A DNA stretch of 64,000 nt. Source: Clostridia bacterium (lineage in GTDB: Bacteria; Bacillota; Clostridia; Oscillospirales; CAG-272). Where the stretch lies: the NCBI GenBank assembly GCA_017468385.1, contig JAFUIQ010000002.1, positions 16,757 to 80,756 of the forward strand, in the 5' to 3' direction. Of the stretch, positions 48,860 to 57,568 are shown one piece after another. Each line of letters starts with the position of its first letter. Position 1 is the first letter of the stretch. Position numbers and translations under genes: made by a program. Under the pieces are notes generated by a model. The model was given only the letters and a program-made list of their open reading frames with translations. It was not told the DNA's origin and searched no databases.

Positions 48860-49780
48860 TCAATTCTCCTCGTCCCCGTCAAACAGTGCATCCACAAACA
48901 TAGTGGAATCAAAGGGCTGCATATCCTCCATCTGCTCGCCCACGCCGATGAACTTCACCGGGATGCCCAGCATTTTCTTGATGGAGAACACAGCACCGCC
49001 CTTGGCGGTTCCATCCAGCTTGGTCAAAATCAAGCCTGTGATCTCGGCCGCATGCATGAATTCCTTGGCCTGGATCACCGCGTTCTGTCCCGTGGTGGAA
49101 TCCAGCACCAGCAGGGTCTCCCGGGACACGCCGGGCAATTCCCGACTGATCACGCGGTCGATCTTGGCAAGCTCATCCATGAGATTCTTTTTGTTATGCA
49201 GACGGCCGGCCGTATCAATGATCAGCACGTCGGCGCCCCGTTTTTTGGCGGCACCGGCCGCATCGAACACCACCGCCGCAGGATCGCCGCCCTCATTCTG
49301 GCGGATCAGATCCACGCCGGCACGGTCACACCAGACGGCCAACTGATCGATGGCTGCGGCACGGAAGGTATCCGCCGCGGCCACGATGACTTTCTTGCCT
49401 TCGCTTTTCAGATGGGAGGCAATTTTGCCGATGGATGTGGTTTTGCCCACGCCGTTGACACCGATGACCAGAATCACAGACGGAGTGGTTTCCAGGCGAA
49501 GGTCCTCGCCCTCGCCGATGTGATCCCGCAGGATCCCCTTCAGGGCATCTTTGACTTCATCTGCTTCGGTGATTTTTTCTTCTTTAATTTTCTCCCGCAG
49601 TTCGTCCACCACAGACATGGCGGTTTCCGCGCCCATATCGGCGCAAATCAAAAGCTCTTCCAACTCCTCAAGAAGATCCTCATCTACCCGGCGGAAGGAT
49701 TTCAGAACGTCGTTCACCTGTCCGAAAAACGCGTTTTTCGTTTTGGTGAGTCCGTTTTTCAACTTATCAAAAAAGCCCAT
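48860..49780 (-). CDS. ftsY: Signal recognition particle receptor FtsY
   Basis: 306 residues: an N domain (1-95) and the SRP-type GTPase domain with GVNGVGKTTSIGKIA, AADTFRAAAIDQL, IDTAGRLHNKKNLMDEL, LDSTTGQNA and LTKLDGTAKGGA. The acidic A domain seen in E. coli is missing, as is normal in Firmicutes. It docks SRP-ribosome complexes at the membrane. The ATG at 49780 is 7 bases after GGGG; the ATG two codons before is too close. It follows smc by 24 bases. Confidence 0.97.
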   Translation of the reverse strand: MGFFDKLKNGLTKTKNAFFGQVNDVLKSFRRVDEDLLEELEELLICADMGAETAMSVVDELREKIKEEKITEADEVKDALKGILRDHIGEGEDLRLETTPSVILVIGVNGVGKTTSIGKIASHLKSEGKKVIVAAADTFRAAAIDQLAVWCDRAGVDLIRQNEGGDPAAVVFDAAGAAKKRGADVLIIDTAGRLHNKKNLMDELAKIDRVISRELPGVSRETLLVLDSTTGQNAVIQAKEFMHAAEITGLILTKLDGTAKGGAVFSIKKMLGIPVKFIGVGEQMEDMQPFDSTMFVDALFDGDEEN

Positions 49781-49804
49781 GTACATTCCCCTTATGTTTT
49801 TATG

Positions 49805-52800
49805 TCAAAGCGCCTGCTCAAAGTCCTCGTCGGACATGGAGGCAACATCCAGCGCGAACACCTTCGATACGCCGTGATTGGGCATGGTAACGCCGTACAG
49901 CGTATCCGCGATCTCCATAGTACCGCGGCGGTGGGTGATCATGATGATCTGCATGTTGTCCGAAATCCGCTTCACATACTGTGCTACCCGCTGTACGTTG
50001 ACCTCGTCCAGCGCCGCCTCGATCTCGTCAAAGATGCAGAAGGGCGACGGGTTGACGCGCACCAGCGCAAAGAGCAAAGCGATGGCGATTACGGACTGCT
50101 CGCCGCCGGAGAGCAGCGAGAGATTCTTGATGATCTTTCCGGGCGGGGCGGCACTGATCTCGATGCCGGACGTCAGCGGATTTTCGGGATCGGTGAGGGA
50201 CAGATGTGCCTCGCCGCCGCCGAACAGTTCCTTGAACACCCGTCCGAAATTGTCGTTGATCTTCTCAAAGGCCTCGGTGAACATGCGGATCATTTCCTCA
50301 TCGATAGAGCCAATGATGCCCAGCAGTTCCTCCTTGGAGGTATTCAGATCGTTCATCTGCACGCTGACGAAATCGTACCGTTCCTTGACTTCGGTATACT
50401 CGTCGATAGCGGCCACATTCACGTGGCCCAATGCCTTGATCTGTGTTTTCAGCTCGGTCAGCCGTGCATGGACGGAGGCACGGTTCTCTGCTTCCACCGG
50501 CGGGTAGGACAACTCGGCCGCCGTGGTAGGCGTCAGCTCGTATTCATCCCACAGCCGCTGGGTCATCTTGTCGATGTCGGAGCAGATCTGCTGATATTTA
50601 TTCTCATTCTTCGCGTTGGCGGAGATCAGCAGTTCCTTCTTGGAGGTGATCTCCTTCAGGCGGATACGGAGCTCGTTCAGTTTTTTCTCATACTCCATAC
50701 TGCCAGCCTCAAGGGATGCCCGTTCCGCATCCATTTCCTTGAGGGATTCCTCCAGCGTTTTGGACTGAGCGTGCTTCACTTCAATTTCCCGACGCATGGA
50801 TGCTCCATCCTCCCGGAGGGAATCCATCTTCTCCAGGCAGAGCGCGATCTCGTTTTTGAGATTCTCGATCTGAGCGGAGGTGTCCAGAATAGCACGGGTT
50901 TCCGTTTCCTGATCCTTGCCCATCTCCGCGATGCGGATCTGCACATCGGAGATCTCCGCGGCCAACTCATCCAGGCGATCGCTCAGCGCTCCGCGCTCGA
51001 TATCCACATCGGCACGGGCGGCGGCAATGCGGGCAATCTCTCCGCTTTCCCGCTCGCATTCGCCCTCCAGATTCTGCACATCGGAATCGCCGCGCTGCCC
51101 CAGTTCGCTGAGTTTGCTCTGGTCATCGCACAGCTGCTGCATGAGATTCTCAATAACACCGCGGCGTGCGGTGAGTTCATCCAGCTGAGCCTGATCGGCG
51201 CGAGCCAGGGTATCAATCAGTTTCGCCTTATCCTGTTCGGCGGTAATATCGGCGGCCATGCGCGCGATCGTCTGTCGGATCTCCTCCAGTTCGGCGGCGG
51301 ACGCATCGCACTTCTTGGCCAGCGCATCCCGCTCGGCGGTCAGCGTTTCGATCTGGGAGGTGCGGGTCAGCATACCGCTGTCCCGGCGGGCGGCACCGCC
51401 GGTGAAGGAGCCGCCGGTATTGATCTGCTGACCGTCCAGGGTAACGGCGCGGACACGCCATCCCAGGGCGCGCGCCATCACGGTGGCATGATCCAGCGTA
51501 TCGAACACGGCCACACGGTTCAAAATCGAGCCGATGACGCCGCTGTATTTGGCATCACAGCTGACGAGAGCATCGGCAAAGCCGATGAATCCCTCGTGAG
51601 TGGATGCGGCCTCGGTATCGCGGCTGCGGGTCTGTGCCTTCACCGAGGTAAGGGGATAGAACGTGGCACGTCCCACACCCGAATTCTTCAAAGAATAGAT
51701 GGCCGCTTTGGCCGCCGCCTCATCGTCCACCACGATATTCTGCATGGCGGCACCGATGGCGGTTTCCAGCGCCACGGTATACTCCGGCTTTACGGAGATC
51801 AGATGAGAAACGGGGCCGTGGATACCGCGCAGGCGGCCCTCTCCCGCTTCCTTCATGATAAAGCGAACGCTATTGCTGTATCCTTCAAAATGATCCAGCA
51901 TATTGCGGAGGGCGGAAATGCGGCTGTCCAGAGCCTCCCTCTGCGCACCTACGGTGCTGAGTTCCCGGCTGAGATTGGTTTCCTCCTCCCGCATAGCGGT
52001 CAGTTTGGTTTCCAACGACTCCGCCGTTTCGCGGGACGCACGGATGGTATCCGTATACTGTCCCACGGACTCCTCCAGCTCGGCGATCTGGCCGGCGATG
52101 GCATTCAGCTCCGTTTCGTACTTGCTGATATCCTCCCTGAGTTCGGAGGACCGCTCGTTCTGGCTGGATATAGTATTCTTCAACACATTCAGACGCACCT
52201 TCAGATCCAGAAGGGCGTCCTCATGCTGCTTCTGCTCGGAGAGCATTTCCTCAAGGATTGTTTCCTTGCCGCGATACTGTGTAAGGATATCCTCCCGCGC
52301 CGCCAACTTTTGCGACAGAGTGGTCTCGGTTTCCTTCAGCGCGTCGGTAATGCTGTCGTACCGGGCGTTGTGCGCGGCCAACGTCTCGTGGGCACGGGTC
52401 AGATCGGATTCCTTACGGCGTCGATCCTCTTCGCAGGCGGCGATTTCCGCATCCTTATGGATCACATTGGTTTCCAGCACCCGGTACTCGTTCTCTGCCG
52501 CGCGGCTTTCATCCGTGGTGGAACGGATCTTTTCGTACAGACGGGCGGCCTCCTGCTTGGTATCCTGAGAGATATCAAACAAGCGTGCGCTCTGGGACTG
52601 CAGCTGATCCTCCGTATCCTGGGTGATTTCCAATTCGTGACGGGACAAAGCGCAGTCCGCCTTGGTTTTCTCCTCATCCCGATGCATAACGTCCATATCG
52701 TACAGCCAGAGAGCCACGTCGATCTCTTTCTTCTGTGCGAACAGCTCCAGGTATTCTCTCGCCTTGCGGGACTGTCGTTCCAAAGGCCCTACCCGGGACT

Positions 52801-53401
52801 CCAATTCCGTGAGGATATCCGCCACGCGGAGCATATTGGCCTCGGTGGCATCCAGCTTTTTCTGGGCTTCCTGCTTCTTGAAACGGTACTTGGCAATGCC
52901 CGCCGTTTCGTCAAAGATGCCTCGGCGCTCGTCGCTCTTTTTGGAAACGATCTCTGCGATTCGTCCCTGGCCGATAATGGAATAGCCCTCCCGGCCGATA
53001 CCCGTGTTCATGAACAGCTCATGGATATCGCGCAGACGGACCGCCTTGCGGTTGATGTAATACTCACTTTCCCCGGCGCGGTAATAGCGGCGGGTGACCG
53101 TGATCTCATCGTAGGGAGAATCGATGCGGCTTTCCGCATCCGTATTGTCAAAGGTGACAGATACTTCGGCAAAACCCATGGGACGGTATCCGTCCGCACC
53201 GACGAAGATGACATCCTCCATCTTGCTGCCGCGGATATTCTTACTGGACAACTCACCCAGCACCCATCGCATGGCATCGGTAATGTTGGACTTACCGCTT
53301 CCGTTGGGACCCACGATGACTGTGGCGCCTTCATCGAAGCGGATGACGGTTTTATTGGGGAAAGACTTGAATCCGTGCAATTCCAAGGATTTCAAACGCA
53401 A
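49805..53401 (-). CDS. smc: Chromosome segregation protein SMC, TTG start
   Basis: 1198 residues, full length. Walker A (GPNGSGKSN, residues 31-39) is in the N-terminal head, two long coiled coils flank a hinge (about 510-670, with GYSNSVRFIMKEAGEGRLRG and INTGGSFTGGAA), and the C-terminal head has the LSGGEQSVIAIALLFALVRV signature and Walker B CIFDEIEAALDE. With ScpA/ScpB (not encoded here) it compacts and segregates chromosomes. Translation starts at TTG, 9 bases after AGGAGG; this overlaps the end of the radical SAM gene by 10 bases. ftsY follows, the usual Firmicutes order. Confidence 0.98.
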   Translation of the reverse strand: MRLKSLELHGFKSFPNKTVIRFDEGATVIVGPNGSGKSNITDAMRWVLGELSSKNIRGSKMEDVIFVGADGYRPMGFAEVSVTFDNTDAESRIDSPYDEITVTRRYYRAGESEYYINRKAVRLRDIHELFMNTGIGREGYSIIGQGRIAEIVSKKSDERRGIFDETAGIAKYRFKKQEAQKKLDATEANMLRVADILTELESRVGPLERQSRKAREYLELFAQKKEIDVALWLYDMDVMHRDEEKTKADCALSRHELEITQDTEDQLQSQSARLFDISQDTKQEAARLYEKIRSTTDESRAAENEYRVLETNVIHKDAEIAACEEDRRRKESDLTRAHETLAAHNARYDSITDALKETETTLSQKLAAREDILTQYRGKETILEEMLSEQKQHEDALLDLKVRLNVLKNTISSQNERSSELREDISKYETELNAIAGQIAELEESVGQYTDTIRASRETAESLETKLTAMREEETNLSRELSTVGAQREALDSRISALRNMLDHFEGYSNSVRFIMKEAGEGRLRGIHGPVSHLISVKPEYTVALETAIGAAMQNIVVDDEAAAKAAIYSLKNSGVGRATFYPLTSVKAQTRSRDTEAASTHEGFIGFADALVSCDAKYSGVIGSILNRVAVFDTLDHATVMARALGWRVRAVTLDGQQINTGGSFTGGAARRDSGMLTRTSQIETLTAERDALAKKCDASAAELEEIRQTIARMAADITAEQDKAKLIDTLARADQAQLDELTARRGVIENLMQQLCDDQSKLSELGQRGDSDVQNLEGECERESGEIARIAAARADVDIERGALSDRLDELAAEISDVQIRIAEMGKDQETETRAILDTSAQIENLKNEIALCLEKMDSLREDGASMRREIEVKHAQSKTLEESLKEMDAERASLEAGSMEYEKKLNELRIRLKEITSKKELLISANAKNENKYQQICSDIDKMTQRLWDEYELTPTTAAELSYPPVEAENRASVHARLTELKTQIKALGHVNVAAIDEYTEVKERYDFVSVQMNDLNTSKEELLGIIGSIDEEMIRMFTEAFEKINDNFGRVFKELFGGGEAHLSLTDPENPLTSGIEISAAPPGKIIKNLSLLSGGEQSVIAIALLFALVRVNPSPFCIFDEIEAALDEVNVQRVAQYVKRISDNMQIIMITHRRGTMEIADTLYGVTMPNHGVSKVFALDVASMSDEDFEQAL

Positions 53402-54462
53402 GGTATCTCACCTCCTCTTCTTTCGTGTAATGGGCAAACATCTATTTTTATATTATACCCTATCTGTTCCGGTTTTTCAATGATTTTTACAGATTTTATA
53501 CCATATTTGGCACGCAGATACAACAGATTGCCGCGGTGCTGTCCCGCGGCGGCAGACGCTTTTCCCACGGGAACAAAAAATGTGACGCGCTCACCCTGCA
53601 ATGCGGTTCCTTTTGTCATCTCCGCCTCGCAGGCACGCTCCATATATCGGCGCATCAAATTCCCTCGTGCCAGCTCGCCGATGGCGGGATGATTGGGGCC
53701 GGCACAGAAGGAATCGGGATCATGCAGGTTATCTGACTCGCACAGGCCTGCCCGCAGGCAATATACGTCCTTTTCCTCCAGAATCTCCATGACAGCACTC
53801 ATGCGTGCCACCGCTTCCTCCACGGACAGGGGGCGGTATTCACCGCGCTCATACATCTCTGCCAATTCCGTCCCGTGGAACACGATGGTGGGATACACCC
53901 GATAGGCGCAGGCGCCCATATCGGCGATCTTTTGGGCACAGTGCGCCTCGTCCTCCGGGGATGCACCGGGCAGCCCGATCATCATTTGGCCGACGAGGGG
54001 GATTTCCGCCTCCCGCAAAAGGCGGCAGGCACGGTATGTATCCTCGACGGTATGTCCCCGTTTGGTGATGCGGAGCACATCGTCCGACATACTTTGGATC
54101 CCCAACTCCACGGCAGACACCGTATAGCGGGAGAGGATGGAGAGGATCTCCTCATCGATGTAATCGGAGCGGGTGGACATACGGATGCCCTGCACGACGC
54201 CGCGATCCACATACTCCTGGGCGGTATCCAGAAGTTCCCGCATCAGCGGCCGCTCGATCCCCGTAAATGATCCGCCGAAAAAGGCGATCTCCGCCCGGCG
54301 GCCCGATCCGGCCAGGGTTTCGACAGCCTGTTCAATCTGCTGTCGCACGCTCCCGGCGGAAAAAGAAGATGTGCCCGAGATCAGACGCTGGTTGCAGAAC
54401 ACGCACTGATTCGGGCATCCCATATGAACGACAAATATCGGAATATTTGCGTGTTTTTTCAT
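53392..54462 (-). CDS. Elp3-like radical SAM protein
   Basis: 356 residues. The radical SAM cluster motif MGCPNQCVFCNQR (Cys16, Cys20, Cys23) opens the barrel, followed by IAFFGGSFTGIE, GIRMSTRSDYI, VSAVELGIQSMSDDVL and GQMMIGLPGASPEDE. The group is related to the Elp3/YhcC radical SAM proteins and is often found between rnc and smc in Clostridia; its substrate is unknown, with tRNA or ribosome modification a guess. It overlaps rnc by four bases at its start and smc by 10 bases at its end, so all three are translationally linked. Confidence 0.9.
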   Translation of the reverse strand: MKKHANIPIFVVHMGCPNQCVFCNQRLISGTSSFSAGSVRQQIEQAVETLAGSGRRAEIAFFGGSFTGIERPLMRELLDTAQEYVDRGVVQGIRMSTRSDYIDEEILSILSRYTVSAVELGIQSMSDDVLRITKRGHTVEDTYRACRLLREAEIPLVGQMMIGLPGASPEDEAHCAQKIADMGACAYRVYPTIVFHGTELAEMYERGEYRPLSVEEAVARMSAVMEILEEKDVYCLRAGLCESDNLHDPDSFCAGPNHPAIGELARGNLMRRYMERACEAEMTKGTALQGERVTFFVPVGKASAAAGQHRGNLLYLRAKYGIKSVKIIEKPEQIGYNIKIDVCPLHERRGGEIPCV

Positions 54463-55199
54463 TTCTGCTGCTGGCCTCCGTGGCCGAAAAGCACCAGAGC
54501 CTCTTTGGCGGCCAGCTGTTCCGCTTCCCGTTTGGAATGGGCGGAGCCGCGGCCGATGACATTACTGTTCAGCCGTGCTTCCATCACGAAGGTCTTGCAG
54601 TGATCCGGTCCGCTCTCGCCTACCAGAACGTACTCCAGAATCTCGCCCTCTACCTGCTGGACGATCTGCTGCAATGCGGTCTTATAATCCACAAAGGACG
54701 AGGTTTCGCGGATGCTTTCAATCTCCTCTTTAACAAAGGGGAGCAGGAATTTCCGCACGGTGTCCAAACTGCCGGAATCAATATACATAGCGGCCAGAAC
54801 GGCCTCGAAGGCATCGGAGGTGATGGACGCGCGCTCCCGTCCGTGATTGATTTCCTCGCCATGGCCCAGATACAGATAGTCGCCCAGACCGATCTTGGCG
54901 GCATACTTGGCCAGCGCCCGCTCGCAGACCACGGCGGCGCGGATCTTGGTCATATCGCCTTCCTGATTGGCCACATACCGGAAATACAGATAATCGCTGA
55001 CGATCAGGGACAAAACCGAGTCGCCGAAAAACTCCAGGCGCTCGTTGCACTGGATGGTCACGCCCTTGGATTTCAGTTCATTGGCGTAAGAGGAATGATA
55101 CAAGGCCGATTTCAGAAGGGACGGATCCTTGAAATTGTATCCCAACTTTCGCTCCAGACTTACCTGAGGGAGCGGATACTTTCCTTCCTCGTGTTTCAT
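54459..55199 (-). CDS. rnc: Ribonuclease III
   Basis: 246 residues. The nuclease domain carries the signature CNERLEFFGDSVL (residues 51-63) and the second acidic cluster ASITSDAFEAVLAAMYID; residues about 165-240 are a double-stranded RNA-binding domain (DYKTALQQIVQQ, GRGSAHSKREAEQLAAKEAL). It processes rRNA precursors and structured mRNAs, and could act on the hairpin repeat arrays of this window. The start overlaps the plsX stop by four bases; no acpP gene intervenes. Confidence 0.97.
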   Translation of the reverse strand: MKHEEGKYPLPQVSLERKLGYNFKDPSLLKSALYHSSYANELKSKGVTIQCNERLEFFGDSVLSLIVSDYLYFRYVANQEGDMTKIRAAVVCERALAKYAAKIGLGDYLYLGHGEEINHGRERASITSDAFEAVLAAMYIDSGSLDTVRKFLLPFVKEEIESIRETSSFVDYKTALQQIVQQVEGEILEYVLVGESGPDHCKTFVMEARLNSNVIGRGSAHSKREAEQLAAKEALVLFGHGGQQQK

Positions 55200-56215
55200 T
55201 TTTCCTCTCCTTTCTCCACGGGAGTGGGCATCTCATTTTCCACATATTCGGTAATTTTGTCAATCACGCCGGTTTTTACAAAGGATGCCGCCTGGCGCAC
55301 AGCACTGCAGATCGCCTGGGCATCCGAGGAGCCGTGGGCCTTGATCACCGGCTTGGACAGACCAAGCAGGGGGGCGCCGCCGTGCTCGGAGGCATCAAAT
55401 TGCTTTTTCAGTCCCCGCAGCGGACTTTTGACGGCAGCCGCGGATAACTGGGTCAGCACATTTTTGTTATACATATCCTTGAGGGTGCTCATGAAGAATT
55501 TTCCCATGCCCTCCAGCATTTTCAGCGTGATATTCCCGGTAAAGCCGTCGGTGACCAGCACATCGCAGACGGAGGACATAACCTGATGGCCCTCCACATT
55601 GCCGATGAAAAGGATCTCATCGGACGCCTTGAGCAATTTGTAGGTTTCCGCCACGACGGGCGTGCCTTTATGAGGTTCGGAACCGTTGTTGAGCAGGCCC
55701 ACGGAGGGCTGACGGATGCCGTAGAGATTCTTCATGTAGATGGAGCCCATAACCGCCCACTGCATCAAATATTCCGCGGTGACATTAGTATTGGCACCGC
55801 TGTCCAGAAGAAGCATGGGACGGGTCAGGGGAAGAACTGTGGCGATGGCAGGGCGATGGATTCCCTTGATGGGGCGGATGATCAGAGAAGATCCGGCGTG
55901 TAAAGCTCCCGTGTTGCCGGCGGAAACGAAGGCATCGCCCTCCTCCTTCAGCATACGCAGGCCGATGGCCATGGAGCTGTTCCGCTTGGAGCGGACCACC
56001 GAGATGGGGTCGTCCTCCATGGTGATCACGCCCTCCGCGTGCTCGATACGGATTCCATTCAGAGAAATATCGTTTTCTCTGGCACAGCGCAGAATCACAT
56101 CCCGCTGGCCCACCAGCGTCAGATCCACATTCAGCCGGGCTTTGGCCAAAGCGGCACCCTTTATGATCTCACACGGTGCTTTATCACCGCTCATTGCATC
56201 CAGAATTATGTTCAT
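55196..56215 (-). CDS. plsX: Phosphate acyltransferase PlsX
   Basis: 339 residues of the PlsX family, which make acyl-phosphate from acyl-ACP for phospholipid synthesis. Seen are IILDAMSGDKAPCEIIKGA, EGVITMEDDPISVVRSKRNS, AFVSAGNTGALHAGS, LLDSGANTNVTAEYL, NNGSEPHKGTP and VLVTDGFTGNITLKMLEG. The ATG at 56215 follows AAGGGTG; a GTG two codons before is less well placed. It lies 33 bases after trmFO. The fab/acpP genes that usually follow plsX are absent. Confidence 0.96.
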   Translation of the reverse strand: MNIILDAMSGDKAPCEIIKGAALAKARLNVDLTLVGQRDVILRCARENDISLNGIRIEHAEGVITMEDDPISVVRSKRNSSMAIGLRMLKEEGDAFVSAGNTGALHAGSSLIIRPIKGIHRPAIATVLPLTRPMLLLDSGANTNVTAEYLMQWAVMGSIYMKNLYGIRQPSVGLLNNGSEPHKGTPVVAETYKLLKASDEILFIGNVEGHQVMSSVCDVLVTDGFTGNITLKMLEGMGKFFMSTLKDMYNKNVLTQLSAAAVKSPLRGLKKQFDASEHGGAPLLGLSKPVIKAHGSSDAQAICSAVRQAASFVKTGVIDKITEYVENEMPTPVEKGEEK

Positions 56216-56248
56216 GTACACATCACCCTTATTTCATAGGTTATGGTT

Positions 56249-57568
56249 TTACGGTAAAAGCAGTGGAAACGTCTCCAGCGTTTCCAATGCCCGGCGGGCA
56301 TATTCCGCATAGCGGACGCGGCGGCCGCCCTTTACCCGCTGAGCCAGGGGCGGAATGATGCCGAAATTGGCATTCATGGGCTGGAAATCACCAGTGCCGC
56401 CGTGACTGATATAATCCGCCATGGCGCCGATCATGGTTTCCTTCGGGAAGATAGGCGTATCCTGTCCCCGGGCGCGGCACATGGCTGAAAGGCCGGCCAC
56501 ATAGCCGGAGGCGGCAGACTCGATATATCCCTCCACGCCGGTCATCTGGCCGGCAAAGAAGATGTTCGGATGGCTCCGAAGGGAGTAATCCGCATGCAGC
56601 AGTTCGGGGGAATTCAAGAAGGTATTGCGGTGCATCACGCCGTAGCGCAAAAACTCCGCGTTTTCCAAACCGGGAATCATGGAGAACACACGCCGCTGCT
56701 CCGGGAAGGTCAGGTGCGTCTGGAATCCCACCAGGTTGAACATGGTCCCCACTTCATCCTCCCGGCGAAGCTGGACCACGGCATAATAGGATTCTCCCGT
56801 CTCGGGATGGCGGATGCCCACCGGCTTCATGGGACCGAAGCGAAGGGTATCCTCGCCCCGTTTGGCCATAACTTCCACGGGCATACATCCCTCAAACACG
56901 GTAAGGGGTGCGTCCGTTTCGAAATCGTGAAGCTTAGCCTCTTCCGCATGGATGAGGGCATCGTAAAACGCCTTATATTCCGCCTCATTCATGGGGCAAT
57001 TGATGTAATCCGCATCGCCTTTGTCATAGCGGGAGGCGAAAAACGCGCGGCTCATATCGATGGATGCGAAATCCACGATGGGGGCGGCGGCATCATAGAA
57101 ACTGAGCCCTCCCTGCCCCGTCAGAGCGATGATCTGCTTGGCCATAGCATCGGATGTCAGGGGGCCCGTGGCGATCACGGTGATCTCCCCCTGGGGGATT
57201 TCGGTGGCTTCTTCCTCCACCACTTCAATCCGCTCGCAGGAACGGATTTTGTCCGTGATGTAGGAGGCAAAACGGACACGGTCCACCGCCAAAGCACCGC
57301 CGGCGGACACGCGGGAGGCATCTGCCGCTTCCATCATCAGCGATCCCATGCGGCGAAGCTCCTCTTTAAGCAATCCGGCGGCGGAAGCAACCTCCGCGTT
57401 GCGGAGAGAATTGGAGCACACCAATTCTCCGAACAGATCGGAGGTGTGGGCAGGGGTCTTTTTCTTCGGCTTCATCTCGATCAGTCGAACGGACATCCCC
57501 CGGCGCGCCGCCTGCCAGGCGGCTTCACACCCGGCAAGCCCTGCGCCGATTACATTGATTTTTTCCAT
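56249..57568 (-). CDS. trmFO: Methylenetetrahydrofolate-tRNA-(uracil-5-)-methyltransferase TrmFO
   Basis: 439 residues. The FAD-binding N-terminus INVIGAGLAGCEAAWQAARR is followed by the family blocks HTSDLFGELVCSNSLRN (Cys51, near the active site), VSAGGALAVDR, VIATGPLTSDAM, YINCPMNEAEYKAFYDAL, TLRFGPMKPVG and FFAGQMTGVEGYIESAASG. It makes m5U54 in tRNA from methylene-THF and reduced flavin. The ATG directly follows the topA stop codon, so translation is coupled. Confidence 0.97.
   Translation of the reverse strand: MEKINVIGAGLAGCEAAWQAARRGMSVRLIEMKPKKKTPAHTSDLFGELVCSNSLRNAEVASAAGLLKEELRRMGSLMMEAADASRVSAGGALAVDRVRFASYITDKIRSCERIEVVEEEATEIPQGEITVIATGPLTSDAMAKQIIALTGQGGLSFYDAAAPIVDFASIDMSRAFFASRYDKGDADYINCPMNEAEYKAFYDALIHAEEAKLHDFETDAPLTVFEGCMPVEVMAKRGEDTLRFGPMKPVGIRHPETGESYYAVVQLRREDEVGTMFNLVGFQTHLTFPEQRRVFSMIPGLENAEFLRYGVMHRNTFLNSPELLHADYSLRSHPNIFFAGQMTGVEGYIESAASGYVAGLSAMCRARGQDTPIFPKETMIGAMADYISHGGTGDFQPMNANFGIIPPLAQRVKGGRRVRYAEYARRALETLETFPLLLP

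Noticed and set aside
49052-53692. 1546-codon plus-strand open frame
   Set aside because: It is antisense to smc and ftsY, whose motifs are complete; it arises from codon bias in the real genes.
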